Positions 1 to 11,190 of a stretch of DNA of 64,000 nt are shown in pieces; position 1 is the first letter of the stretch; each line of letters begins with the position of its first letter. This DNA comes from Aegilops tauschii subsp. strangulata (lineage: Eukaryota > Streptophyta > Magnoliopsida > Poales > Poaceae): positions 87,817,322 through 87,881,321 of the forward strand of contig NC_053035.3 in NCBI RefSeq assembly GCF_002575655.3, given 5' to 3'. The notes under the pieces were generated by a model that was not told the DNA's origin, did not search any database, and worked only from the letters and a program-made list of their open reading frames with translations. A program made the translations under genes and the position numbers.

Positions 1-430
1 TGATCATGAAACAATTTGCATTGGAGATTTAAATGACCACGTTCATTACAAAGTTCACAAGTACGGCTAAGAAATTTTAAATTTTCAACACAAACATCTA
101 GCCTTTGTTGCAACCATTTAGTTTCTTAATACTTATGCCTATTTCAAATCTATCTTCCCTATTTGGTGTGTACTTGCAAACTCTATGCACTCCACAAAAA
201 TCGACATACTTATAAGAGATATTTTCATCATGACTAGTGCAATCATCATTAGTACTATGGATATTCAAATAGTTCATACTAACAACATTGGAATCATGCT
301 CATCATTCAGAGATTTAGTGCCAAACATTCGAATGCATTCTTCTTCTAGCAATTGAGCACAATTATCGGAATCCTTATTTTCATGAAAGATATTAAAAAG
401 ATGAAGCATATGAGGTACCCTCAATTCCAT
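1..430 (-). pseudogene. Gag-like leader ORF of the Gypsy element, with zinc knuckle
   Basis: An ATG at 430 opens a 110-codon frame ending at a TAG at 98-100. The protein is hydrophilic and acidic, and I recognise no enzyme domain. After a one-frame shift near position 115 the minus strand continues open to the window edge and contains a CCHC knuckle of the form CELCNERGHLNLQC (C-x2-C-x4-H-x4-C), the usual mark of a retroelement nucleocapsid. The ORF therefore looks like a Gag-type product broken by a small indel, lying 120 bases inside the primer site. The rest of the element is outside the window. Confidence 0.55.
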
Positions 431-525
431 TTTTGTAGTTTTCTTTTATAAAATAAACTAGTGATAAAACAAGAAAGAAAAAGATTCGATTGCAAGATCT
501 AAAGATATACCTTCAAGCACTCACC

Positions 526-543
526 TCCCCGGCAACGGCGCCA
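526..543 (-). other. Primer-binding site, tRNA-Asp type
   Basis: On the minus strand, ten bases after the LTR end, the sequence reads TGGCGCCGTTGCCGGGGA. This is the 3'-tRNA-complement type known from Sabrina/WHAM-like Triticeae Gypsy elements. It fixes the element's orientation and the inner LTR border. Confidence 0.85.
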
Positions 544-553
544 GAAAAGAGCT

Positions 554-2244
554 TGATGTCTACTACCCAACATTCTTCTCGTAGACGTTGTTGGGCCTCC
601 AAGTGCAGAGGCTTGTAGGACAGTAGCAAATTCCCTCAAGTGGATGACCTAAGGTTTATCAATCCATGGGAGGCGTAGGATGAAGATGGTCTGTTTCAAA
701 CAACCCTGCAACCAAATAACAAAGAGTCTCTTGTGTCCCCAACACACCCAATACAATGGTAAATTGTATAGGTGCACTAGTTCGGTGAAGAGATGGTGAT
801 ACAAGTGCAATATGGATGGTAGATATAGGTTTTTGTAATCTGAAATATAAAAACAGCAAGGTAACTAATGATAAAAGTGAGCGTAAACGGTATTGCAATG
901 CTAGGAAAAAAGGCCTAGGGTTCATACTTTCACTAGTGCAAGTTCTCTCAACAATAATAACATAATTGGATCATATAACTATCCCTCAACATGCAACAAA
1001 GAGTCACTCCAAAGTCACCAATAGCGGAGAACAAACGAAGAGATTATTGTAGGGTACGAAACCACCTCAAAGTTATCCTTTCTGATCGATCTATTCAAGA
1101 GTATGTATTAAAATAACACGAAGCTATTCTTTCCGTTCGATCTATCCTAGAGTTCGTACTAGAATAACACCTTAAGACACATATCAACCAAAACCCTAAT
1201 GTCACCCAGATACTCCAATGTCACCTCAAGTATCCGTGGGTATGATTATACGATATGCATCACACAATCTCAGATTCATCTATTCAAACCAACACAAAGT
1301 ACTTCAAAGAGTGCCCCAAAGGTTCTACCGGAGAGTCAAGACGAAAACGTGTGCCAACCCTATGCATAAGTTCACAAGGTCACGGAACCCACAAGTTGAT
1401 CACCAAAACATACATCAAGTGAATCATGTGATATCCCATTGTCACCACAAATAAGCGCATGCAAGACATACATCAAGTGTTCTCAAATCCATAAAGACTC
1501 AATCTGATAAGATAACTTCAAAGGTAAAACTCAATCCATTACAAGAGAGTAGAGGGGGAGAAACATCATAAGATCCAACTATAATAGCAAAGCTCGTGAT
1601 ACATCAAGATCGTGCCGAATCAAGAACACGAGAGAGAGAGAGAGAGATCAAACACATAGCTACTGGTACATACCCTCAGCCCCGAGGGTGAACTACTCCC
1701 TCCACGTCATGGAGAGCGCCGGGATGATGAAGATGGCCACCGATGAGGGTTCCCCCCCTCCGGCAGGGTGCCGGAACAGGGTCCCTATTGGTTTTTGTGG
1801 CTACATAGGCTTGCGGCGGCGGAACTCCCGATCTATTCTGCTCCATGATGTTTTTAGGGTATATGGATATATATAGGCGAAAGAAGTCAGTTAGGGGAGC
1901 CACAAGGGGCCCACGAGGGTGGGGGCATGCCCAGGGGGTAGGGCGCGCCTCCCTGCCTCGTGGCTTCCTCGAAGCTTCCCTGACGTCTACTCCAAGTCTC
2001 CTGGATTGCTTCCGTTCCAAAAATAACTCTCCCGAAGGTTTCATTCCGTTTGGACTCCGTTTGATATTCCTTTTCTTCGAAACACTGAAATAGGCAAGAA
2101 AACATCAATTTGGGCTGGGCCTTCGGTTAATAGGTTAGTCCCAAAAATAATATAGAAGTGTTTAGTAAAGCCCATAAACATCCAAAACAGATAATATAAT
2201 AGCATGAATACTTCATAAATTATAGATATGTTGGAGACGTATCA
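554..2244 (-). repeat. 5' LTR of the left Gypsy element (1691 bp)
   Basis: It starts TGATGTC on the + strand and ends ACGTATCA, giving canonical TG...CA ends. The inner side is marked by the primer site at 526-543 and the outer side by an abrupt switch to Copia gag at 2245. A TATA-like run (ATATATATCC on the minus strand, about 1866-1877) could be the LTR promoter. A GA microsatellite lies near 1630-1650. Short open frames inside it are chance. Confidence 0.88.
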
Positions 2245-4268
2245 GACCTCTGACAAGTATTTTTGCCTACAAGATGGAGGAGAATAGCTCAACCAGTGAG
2301 CATGTGCTCAGAATGTCTGAGTACTACAATCGCTTGAATCAAGTGGGAGTTAATCTTCCAGATAAGATAGTGATTGACAGAGTTCTCTAGTCACTATCAC
2401 CAAGTTACTAGAACTTCGTGATGAACTATAATATGCAAGGGATGGATAAGACAATTCCCAAGCTCTTAGCGATGTTAAAGGCTGCGGAGGTAGAAATCAA
2501 GAAGGAGCATCAAGTGTTGATGGTTAACAAGACCACTAGTTTCAAGAAAAAGGGCAAAGGGAAGAAGGGGAACTTCAAGAAGAACGGCAAGCAAGTCGCT
2601 GCTCAAGTGAAGAAGCCCAAGTCTGGACCTAAGCCTGAGACTGCAAAGGGACTGGTCATTGGAAGCGGAACTGCCCCAAGTATTTGGCGGATAAGAAGGA
2701 TGGCAAAGTGAACAAAACTATATATAATATACATGTTATTGATGTGTACTTTACTAGTATTCATAGTAGCCCCTGGGTATTTGATACTGGTTCAGTTGCT
2801 ATGATAGTAACTTGAAACAGGAGTTACAAAAATGAAGAAAGACTAGTTGAGGGCGAGGTGACAACGTGTGTTGGAAGTGATTCCAAGGTTGATAAGATCA
2901 CCATCGCACACTCCCTTTACCTTTGGGATTAGTGTTGAACCTAAAATAAATGTTATTTGGTGTTTGCGTTGAGCATATTATGATTGGATCATGTTTATTG
3001 CAATACGGTTATTCATTTAAGTCAAAGAATAATTGTTATTCTATTTACATGAATAAAACCTTTTGTGGTCATACACTCAAGGTGAATGGTTTATTGAATC
3101 TCGATCGTAGTGATACACATATGCATAATATTGAAGACAAAAGATGCAAAGTTAATAATGATAGTGCAACTTATTTGTGGCACTGTCGTTTAGGTCATAT
3201 TGGTGTAAAGCGCATGAAGAAACTCCATGTTGATGGGCATTTGTAATCACTTGATTATGAATCACTTGATGCTTGTGAACCATGCCTCATGGGCAAGATG
3301 GCTAAGACTCCGTTCTCCGGAACAATGGAGCGAGCAACTGACTTATTGGAAATAATACATATTGATGTATGCGGTCCGATGAGTGTTGAGGCTCGCGGCG
3401 GGTATCATTATTTTCTGACCTTCACAAATGGTTTGAGCAGATATGGTTATATCTACTTAATGAAACATAAGTCTGAAACATTTGAAAAGTTCAAAGAATT
3501 TCAGAGTGAAGTACAAAATCATCGTAACAAGAAAATAAAGTTTCTACAATCTGATCGTGGAAGTGAATATTTGAGATATGAGTTTGGTCTTCATTTGAAA
3601 CAATGTGGAATAGTTTCGCAACTCACGCCACCTAGAACACCACAATGTAATGGTGTGTCCGAACATTGTGACCGTACTTTATTAGATATGGTGCGACCTA
3701 TGATGTCTCTTACCGATTTACCACTATTGTTTTGGGGTTATGCGTTAGAGACAGCTGCATTCACGTTAAATAGGGCACCATCTAATCAGTTGAGACGACA
3801 CCGTATGAACTGTGGTTTGGCAAGAAACCTAAGTTGACGTTTCTTAAAGTTTGGGGCTGTGATGCATATGTGAAAAAGTTTCAACCTGATAAGCTCGAAC
3901 CCAAATCAGAGAAATGCGTCTTCATATGATACCTAAAGGAAACTATTGGGTACTCCTTCTATCACATATCCGAAGGCAAGATATTCGTTGCTAAGAATGG
4001 ATCCTTTCTAGAGAAGGAGTTTTTCTCGAAAGAAGTGAGTGGGAGGAAAATAAAACTTGATGAGGTAATTGTACCTCCTCCCTTATTGGAAAGTAGTTCA
4101 TCGCAGAAATCAGTTCCAGTGATTCCTACACCAATTAGTGAGGAAGCTAATGATGATGATCATGAAACTTCTGATAAAGTTACTACCGAACCTCGTAGGT
4201 CAACCATAGTAAGATCCGCACCAGAGTGGTACGGTAATCCTGTTCTGGAGGTCATGTTACTTGACCAT
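2245..4268 (+). pseudogene. Outer Copia element, gag to start of RT (left piece)
   Basis: Decayed BARE1/Angela-like polyprotein read on the + strand. In order: a gag segment (2245-2716) with the RNA-binding basic stretch KKKGKGKKGNFKKNGK and a CCHC knuckle that has lost its first Cys through an indel near 2640 (CKGTGHWKRNC remains); the protease motif VFDTGS near 2775; GAG-pre-integrase with HCRLGH and CEPC (2950-3300); the integrase core with catalytic D (IHIDVCGP), D (LQSDRGSEY) and E (CNGVSEH) at 3289-3837; and the linker EWYGNPVLEVMLLDH before RT. Stops (for example at 2388 and 3244-3246) and frameshifts break it. It is cut at 2244/2245 by a Gypsy LTR and at 4268/4269 by the CACTA element, and it resumes at 63642. 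Confidence 0.9.
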
Positions 4269-4294
4269 CACTACAAAAAAAGACACTTCCGTGA
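4269..4294 (+). repeat. Left terminal inverted repeat of CACTA
   Basis: CACTAC followed by seven A and GACACTTCCGTGA. It matches the right end with one mismatch and one A-run indel. The preceding bases CAT are the TSD. Short direct and inverted TGTCAT/ATGACA motifs follow to about 4480. Confidence 0.92.
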
Positions 4295-4689
4295 TGATAC
4301 GTGTTTGTCACAGCAGGTCACGTTTTCTGTCATGCATGTACATCCATGACAAATTTATGACAGAATCTAGATAGTCATACCTGTGCTGTGGTAGAAGTGT
4401 TCCATGACATTACCAAAATTATCATCACGGAAGTGTCCACTTCCATGACGATAAATCGCGCGTCACAAAAGTGCTTTCGTCAAGGGTGACCGACACGTGG
4501 CATCCACCGTAACAGAATGCCGTTAAGCTATCGGGTCCAGTTTTGGATCCGATAACCCGTTAACAGCCCGGACCAATGGGGATTTTCCACGTGTAAAATC
4601 ATCATTGGCCAGAGGAAACACGTGTTGCCTCACCGTTGGGACAGATGTCATCCACTCATTGGACAGGAGGCGCCTATGATAGGTCAACA

Positions 4690-5740
4690 CGTGGCACGGC
4701 CCAACAGTGGCCCATTCCGGTGAAAAAGGCCGGCCCAGTAAAAAATAGCAGGCCGGCCCATATAAGGCCTACTTGTGTCAGGTCCATTTAAGCCCACGGC
4801 CCATACGAGATGTGCCAATTCAGCCCGTCAACGGCCCGTTAAAGATTTGACACCATTTTAGCCCATCGTCAGTTCGAGCCCGTTAACAGCCCGCTATATA
4901 TTTGGGCTCAATATCGGCCTGATGAGAGTTCGGCTTGTTAACGGCCTATTCAGTGGATGGGCCAAATTTGACGATGTACATCTTTCGGCCTTTTAGCGAC
5001 CCATTTAAATATTGGGCTAATTTCCGGCTCGGTGTGTCTTTCAGCCTGTTGACGGCCCATAAAGCAGTTGGGCCATTTGTAGTCGGACCTGAGTTTCGGC
5101 CTTTTAGCGACCCATTTAAGTGTTGGGCCAATTTCCGGCCCGATGTGTCTTTCAGCCTGGTGACGGCCCATATATCTGTTGGGCCATTTGTAGTCGGACC
5201 TGAGTTTTGGCCTTTTAGCAACCCATTTAAGTGTTGGGCCAATTCCCGGCCATGTGTGCCTTTCAGCCTGTTAACGGACCATAAATCAGTTGGGCCATTT
5301 GTAGTCGGACCTGAGTTTTGGCCTTTTTAACGGCCCATGCCCTTCATGGTCCAATACCAGCCCGGTTTCTCTTTCGGCCTGCTAAAGGCCCACAACACAG
5401 TTGGGCCATTTACAATACGACCTGACTTTCGGCCTCTTAGCGGCCCATGCTCTACATGGTCCAGTACAAGCCCGTTGTCTCTTTCGGCATGCTAAAGGCC
5501 CACAGTATAGTTGGGCCATATGTAGCCCGAACTTAGTAACGGCCTATTAACGGCCCATGAAATCAATTGGGCCCACCTGTTGCCCGCTTCGATGTCAGCC
5601 TGTTAACGACCTGGTAGTTAAGAGGGCCGACCATTAACTTTCGGCCTGGTAACGTCCCATTAACTTAATGGGCCCACCAAAGTTCGTACATGTCTTTAGG
5701 CCAAATTAGATAATTTGAGCCCATTACGACGAGCAATTAT
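4690..5740. repeat. Left subterminal repeat array (GGCCCA-rich, ~111-bp unit)
   Basis: The phrase CGGCCTTTTAGCGACCCATTT recurs in near-identical form at about 4986, 5097, 5208 and 5319, a spacing of exactly 111 bases. Shorter degenerate copies containing TTGGGCCA and AACGGCCCA continue to 5660. Because 111 is divisible by three, a spurious 131-codon open frame with 37-residue repeats runs through it. Subterminal arrays of this kind are transposase-binding regions in En/Spm elements. That role here is inferred. Confidence 0.8.
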
Positions 5741-5818
5741 GCACAGGATCAAAACTGATCAAGCAAAGGTATGGCATACAGGGAAAAACGTTGCACATCT
5801 AGCATATATTACAGGAAA

Positions 5819-8800
5819 TTACATCCACTGGGCAATCAAAGATTGATGCCAGTGCAAATAAATGAACAGAACGTAACGATCTACAACGTCACAATCTGCA
5901 ACCTCAGCACGGATGACGCCCATAAGCATGTGGGCAAGTTCTTGCTGCTTTGCTACACTCTCTCTGAAAACATTGATTAGTTGTTGTGTCGCATGACTCT
6001 GCACCTCTGATTCCTCCACCATTTCCATCATTCCTTCAGCCATTAAATGGTTCACAAACATACATTTTTTCCGTTGCATTTGAGACAGAGGATTCTGAAC
6101 AGATTCAGATGGCGATTTTGGCAGGCTTGTATTATTGATAGTGGAGATTGTCTCGACCACTGCATCATAACATAAATTAGGAGGGGAACCAAGCAGATTA
6201 ATCATGAGTTATTGGCATATTACCTGGCCTAGATTTATTGGAAAGAAACAATGGGGTTGCCTTGCTGTTTTCAGAGTTTGTCTTCTTATCTTCAGCACCC
6301 TGCGCCAAATTAAGACACTAGCATTGCTATCATTGGCCAAGTCAGATAATAGGAAAGCAACATTGGCACAACGAACGTTTGGGCAACTAGCCAACACCAA
6401 ATTAACACAATATGGCATAGCTATCATCAGCCAGGTAAGGTAATACGAAAGCAACATTGACACAATGAATGAATGAATGGGCAACTAGAGCAGCACTACA
6501 ATTCAGTAATGTGCTTGATATGAGATAGTACACTCATGCAGCTCAGTATGCGAAACCACCAGGAAGTTTTCTTTACAAAAATCAACATTGGCGCCTTTAA
6601 CATTTTGCTACAACAAATTTTAGATCAGACAAAGGTTGGATTCACGCCGATTAACAAAATACATGCTCATGCAAAAATATAGTGATATACAACAGGTACT
6701 TACATCAGCATTGGAGCACAGAGAATTCCCGCGAGATATTTTCCTCGAATACAATGCCAATGAAGGAAATCTTCTATCATTTAACCTTATTTTCTAAAAG
6801 AGAGATGGGTAAGAAACATGTAGAAAATATGATCAGCATGCTATAAAATTTCATGATGCGAGGATACGCACACGCTTCTTAGAATGGAGTTGACATTATT
6901 TTGCTGGACTGGAGCGGACTAGTTCTTTGGCCAATGGAATCTGCTTATTATCAGTGGGAGTTGGGTTTCTCTATGCTGGAGCAGTATCTATGAAAAATGG
7001 AGTTGGTTTATTATCTCCTGGCGTTTGGATCTTTTGCAAAGACCTGGTTTGTAACCCTTCAGATTCTAACATAGTCGTCTTCCCCTTGCATGCCTTATAT
7101 AGAAAAAATGGTGCTTCAATTATAAAACATGCTACAACAGAGATGGAATAGGTACTGAAGAATAGAAAGGCATGACATATTGACATGTATTCCTTCCATC
7201 CGAAAATAAATGGATGGGTCTAGGCGTATTTCAGTTCTAGATACATCCAGTTTTATCCATTTCTGCAACATGTAATCTGGACAGAGGGAGTATGATGTAA
7301 GAGCTAGGGACACAATAGGACAACACAGTAAAAAAAACACCGAAAACCCACTGCAGAACCAAAGTAATCAAACCCACTGATATGAGATAGTACACTCATG
7401 CAGCTCATGATGCAAAACTACCAGGCAGTTTTCCTTACAAAAATCAACATTGTGGCCTTTAATCATACATTTTGCTACAACTAAATTTAGATCAGATAAA
7501 GGTTGGATTCACGCTGACTAAAAAAATACTTGCTGATGTAAAAATATAGTGATATACAGCAGGTACTTACATCTGCATTGGAGTACAGAGAATTCCTGCA
7601 AGAATCTTTCCTCACAGACGATACCAGTGCAGAAATTGTTCTATCTGTTAAGCTTATTTTCTAAAAGAGAGATGGGTAAGAAACATGTAGAAAATATGAT
7701 CAGCATGCTATAAAATTTCATGATGCAAGGATATGCACACGCTTCTTAGAATGGAGTTGACATATTTTTGCTGGACTGGAGCGGACTAGTTCTTTGGCCA
7801 CTGGAATCTGCTTATTATCAGTAGGAGTTGGGTTTCTCTGTTCTGGAGTAGTATCCATAAAAACTGGAGTTGGTTTATTATCTCCTGGCGTTTGGATCTT
7901 TTGCAAAGACCGGGTTTGTAACCCTTCAGATTCTAACATAGTCGTCTTCCCCTTGCATGCCTTGTATAGAAGAATGGTGCTTCAATTATAAAACATGCTA
8001 CAGCAGAGAGATGGAATAGGTACCGAAGAATAGAAAGGCATGACATATTGACATGTATTCCCTCCATCCGGAAAAAAATGGATGGGTCTAGGCGTATTTT
8101 AGCTCTAGATACATCCCTTTTATCCATTTCGGCAACATGTAATCCGCACGGAGGGGGTATGGTGTAAGAGCTAGGGATACGACAGGAAAACACAGTAAAA
8201 AAAGCACTAGTTGAATGTAAAACTGTATGCTAGCGGAATACGTACAGAAAAACTAAGGCAACATACACGTGTATGATTGGGAAACTAAGATGGCATTGCA
8301 ACAGAGCACTAGAACAGCACTTCAATGTAAAAAAACATGGTATGGTAGATAGATGAAGTACATACTGATGAATAACAATGCATAAGATATTCAGAAGCAT
8401 GATGTCCAAATTAAGCAGATGGCATTGCGATAGAGCAAGGACCTTGTGGGGTGAAGAGGATTCAACATCTTTCTGCAAGTCTTCTGAAGAACTGCCTTTA
8501 CATGTTCCATCATATTGGGTATCATTGACATCATGTTTATTGGCCTTTACATTGCTCCATGAGGTTCTTGTGGATATATCAGTGTGTGCAATTATATCTG
8601 ACATGCATGGAAGACAACTAGTAGTTAGATTTATATAATGAGTGCCTGTAGGAGACGACATAAATAGTAGGACTGGGGTTAACTAGCAGCAACAGGTCTC
8701 AAAAACTAAAGGGGGAACTGAGATGAAAGCTATAGAATATGTATTGTTTGTACTAGAGATTAACTAGATGGCACACAAAAGTATTAAACAACATAGGTAA

Positions 8801-9231
8801 TACTAGAAGTGGTATAATACTATAATCATCAGCCTGTGGGATAGCATTGGCTGATGGATGATAACTATGGAACAACGTTACCTAAAGAACAAGTATCTTA
8901 GCTGAACTATGGAACAACGTTAACTCCTGAACAAGACCCGTAAGAGATCAGCATGAATATACAGTGAAATGTGATAATCTATTTTCCATGCTTAGATGAA
9001 TAACAAAGCCATAAATGTTGCACACAAGTAAGATGAGGGTACAACCTATCTGGCCGCCATCCATAGGAGTGAGCATCATGTGCTGACTTGTCGATGGCCC
9101 TGCAGTTGTTGTGGCTGTCCATGTCGGGCACGCGCATTCGATGCAGGGAACTGTTGAGTGGGGACTATAGCTCCCTTCTGGTGTATGCTTCCCTTGTTGG
9201 AGCAGCTGCGGTGAGTCGGAAGACGGTGTGG
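5819..9231 (-). CDS. Spliced left-arm gene of the CACTA, unknown function (ORF1-like candidate)
   Basis: The minus strand shows a chain of exon-like blocks with proper splice signals. 9231-9046 has a CTTCAG acceptor and a GATAG|GTTG donor. 8597-8443 has a GTCAG acceptor and a CAAG|GTCC donor. Then come a Pro/Thr/Lys-rich block (about 7975-7730) and a block ending AGAT|GTAAGTACC (copies near 7560 and 6704). 6299-6224 is 25 codons plus one base, with GCGCAG and CCAG|GTAA signals. The final exon is 6159-5819 and ends in TAA. The phases of the last two junctions fit, giving ...NKSRP-V|VETIST.... The last exon encodes a helical stretch (MAEGMMEMVEES, RESVAKQQELAHMLM) that could form a coiled coil. 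I do not recognise a family. Its position matches the accessory ORF1/TNPA-side gene of CACTA elements, but that is inference. Confidence 0.5.
7189..7292. mobile_element. Stowaway-type MITE (copy A)
   Basis: A 104-bp element bounded by TA, with ends TCCTTCCATCCG and ACAGAGGGAG. The palindromic centre has TGGATGGGTCTAG and CTAGATACATCC arms, typical of grass Stowaway (Tc1/mariner) MITEs. It lies in intronic sequence of the left-arm gene. Confidence 0.8.
8056..8159. mobile_element. Stowaway-type MITE (copy B)
   Basis: A duplicate of 7189-7292, carried along by the 862-bp duplication. It has ends CCCTCCATCCGG and GCACGGAGGG and TA on both sides. Confidence 0.8.
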
Positions 9232-9299
9232 CTGAAGATGCAGATAACGCATAATGTTAAGAACGACACATCTCTTTGATCTGAAGAAATACACTAAGA

Positions 9300-10330
9300 G
9301 ATCAACAACAAGGTACGAGAGTGGTCACACGTCTGTTGACTGAGACTAAATTAGCGTCACACAATTTTATTTTATTTTGGTACTGTCCGATCTACGCCAG
9401 ATGGCTTGATGGCCGTCTTGTGCCTCCCGGCTGACACTGTTAGGAATCTTCCCTGAAGAGCCAGCGACCAACGGCAGAGCAGCTTGCCTCCGCCGTCCGT
9501 AGCCCCGGCCAAAACCCCGCTCCCCGCCCCCTGCACTGTCGTGGTTGCGCCGCCCCGGGCCAATCCATAAAGACTCCCCGTCATCCATATCCGGCGGGGG
9601 CAGTACCTTGAACCGACGCAACTCTAAGATAGCCATCTAAGCGCTGCTTCCGCGGCAAACTTGCGGCCCTGCACCCTTACGTTAGACACCAGCCAACCGG
9701 CAGCCTAGGAGCTCCGCCGCCTCGAGGGGTGCTGCTTCCCATTGGGAATCGACTGACCCAGAATAAAAATTCAGACAACTGACTCCTAAATAAAGTGATT
9801 TGAGATGAGGGTGTGACCTATCTGGCGGCATGGTGAAGTAGGCAGGTCCAGCTGCCGAGTTGGTGAGGCCGGCGCGGTTGCGGTGGCCACCAGCGGCAGG
9901 GAAACAGCGATGTCACGACGGTCGACGGCTACGGGGAAGCGGCGCCGGGACTCTGGACGGATCCGAAGTTGGAGCCGCTCCGGCGCCGTGAACAACGGAG
10001 AGGGTGAATCGGCTCCGGTACGGTTCACGCGGCCGTCGTCGAGGCAGCTCCAGCAGCATGGAGTAAGAGGCACACGGCCCAGTGCACGACGGCAAATGGA
10101 CAGCGTCTCCGGCGTTAGGGAGGAGGGCGGCTATGAAATTGGTGCGGTGGGGGCTCCATGGAGGAGGGGCTAAGGTTTCGCGGCTCGGGAGAAGGGAGCT
10201 TCCGGGGAGAAGGTGATTTGGCGCCCACGAGGTATGAATGGGGCGGGGGGAATTGGGAGGGGAGTGGAACCATGTTTTACGGACGCATTTGTCTGAAATG
10301 TAAGGGGGAGTTACAGTTCTACCCCCGCCT
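9300..10330 (-). other. GC-rich 5' exon region of the left-arm gene (boundaries uncertain)
   Basis: GC content rises sharply. The minus strand has an open frame at 9636-9367 (Arg/Gly-rich, with DMDDGESLWIGPGRR) and another at 10073-9786. A donor-like GATAG|GTCACACC at about 9818 repeats the sequence around the 9046 donor, so a short exon end has been duplicated here too. The + strand is also open (9883-10173), as often happens in GC-rich grass exons. I take this as the 5' part of the minus-strand gene, with low certainty. Confidence 0.35.
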
Positions 10331-10403
10331 TTAGGCTTCTCGGCTTGGGTCTGTGTACTGAGGGTCGGGGATAGTAGAGTAACTTTGCTTCTCCCCAAAT
10401 AAT

Positions 10404-10535
10404 GGGCGGGAGCGATTTTGGGCGAGGAGGGCGTGTTTTGAAATATAGTGGGCGCGAGCGATTTCAGGCGAGGAGAGCGTGTTTTGAAATAGTGGACGCG
10501 AGCTATTTCGGGCGAGGAGAGCGTGTTTTGCCGAC
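10404..10535. repeat. ~45-bp minisatellite, three units
   Basis: The block GAGCGATTT(T/C)GGGCGAGGAG...GCGTGTTTTG occurs with GCGTGTTTTG at 10431, 10477 and 10521 (spacings 46 and 44). A decayed fourth unit lies near 10565-10595. It sits where the promoter of the minus-strand left-arm gene would be. Confidence 0.8.
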
Positions 10536-10599
10536 CATGGTTTATGAATTATTCGACACATGTCATTTCGGCTGAGGAGAAGGCGTGCTTGGATGAAGT

Positions 10600-11190
10600 T
10601 ATGAACCTACCCTCGATGCACAATAGGCCAATTAATGCGTCTCCCACATAGGACGGTAATTTCGCGTCTCCCATTTATTTGTTCGGGCGAATTCCACCGA
10701 GCAGAGGATGTTTAACGGTTCGTTCAAAATTTGGGAGAACGAGCATCCACGTCTACCTTACCAAGTCGATTCGAATCAAGCTCAAAAAAAGTCGATTCAA
10801 ATCAAATTTAGAAATATTAGCTTGCCACTTCTTTTTTAGATGGAGAGATGATGCTCGGGAGTAATGTGTTTTTACATGCTCGTTGCTAGCGATTTACTAT
10901 ATGACAAATAGTTGACCCACTCAAAAACGGCAATCAAACCCAAAATGAAATATCTCGATTCAATGAAATAGCTCGTTCACCAGGTCAAAATAGTGAACTA
11001 AATCCAAAATTGAACACCTCAATCGAATAGCATGTTGTACAGTATTATAGTACTCCATGAACATGTTGAAAGTCAAATTAATGAACTTGTTTGATATACG
11101 CATATATCCGTTCATGTGTGGATTGCAGACAATGTGTTCTCCAATTTAAATATTTGAATACAAGTTTATATCGAAACATGGTTTATATCA
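10600..11190. other. Intergenic CACTA interior, nothing recognised
   Basis: AT-rich sequence with no open frame I would defend and no repeat or element end that I recognise. Confidence 0.6.

Larger units (their letters stand above)
1..2244 (-). mobile_element. Gypsy LTR retrotransposon, 5' end (continues left of window)
   Basis: Minus-strand element entering from the left edge. It consists of a 5' LTR (554-2244), a primer-binding site just inside it, and the start of the internal region with a CCHC zinc knuckle. It interrupts the gag region of a + strand Copia element: Copia gag sequence begins immediately at 2245. The other LTR lies outside the window, so its TSD cannot be checked (the five bases after the LTR are GACCT). 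The LTR and Asp-type primer site resemble the abundant Triticeae Sabrina/WHAM-like Gypsy families. The lineage is likely but the family name is not proven. Confidence 0.85.
6516..8207. repeat. Tandem duplication of a two-exon module (offset 862 bp)
   Basis: Copy A is 6516-7377 and copy B is 7378-8207. Both begin TGATATGAGATAGTACACTC and both carry a Stowaway MITE at the same relative place. Each holds one Pro/Thr-rich exon-like block (LESEGLQTRSLQKIQTPGDN) and one short exon ending SNAD before a GTAAGT donor. Copy B's Pro/Thr block is open, whereas copy A's has two stops (after DTAPA and SSPAK). The MITE was in place before duplication. Confidence 0.85.

Noticed and set aside
4935..5330. A 131-codon frame with 37-residue repeats
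   Set aside because: It is the 111-bp subterminal DNA repeat read in frame. The minus strand is equally open.
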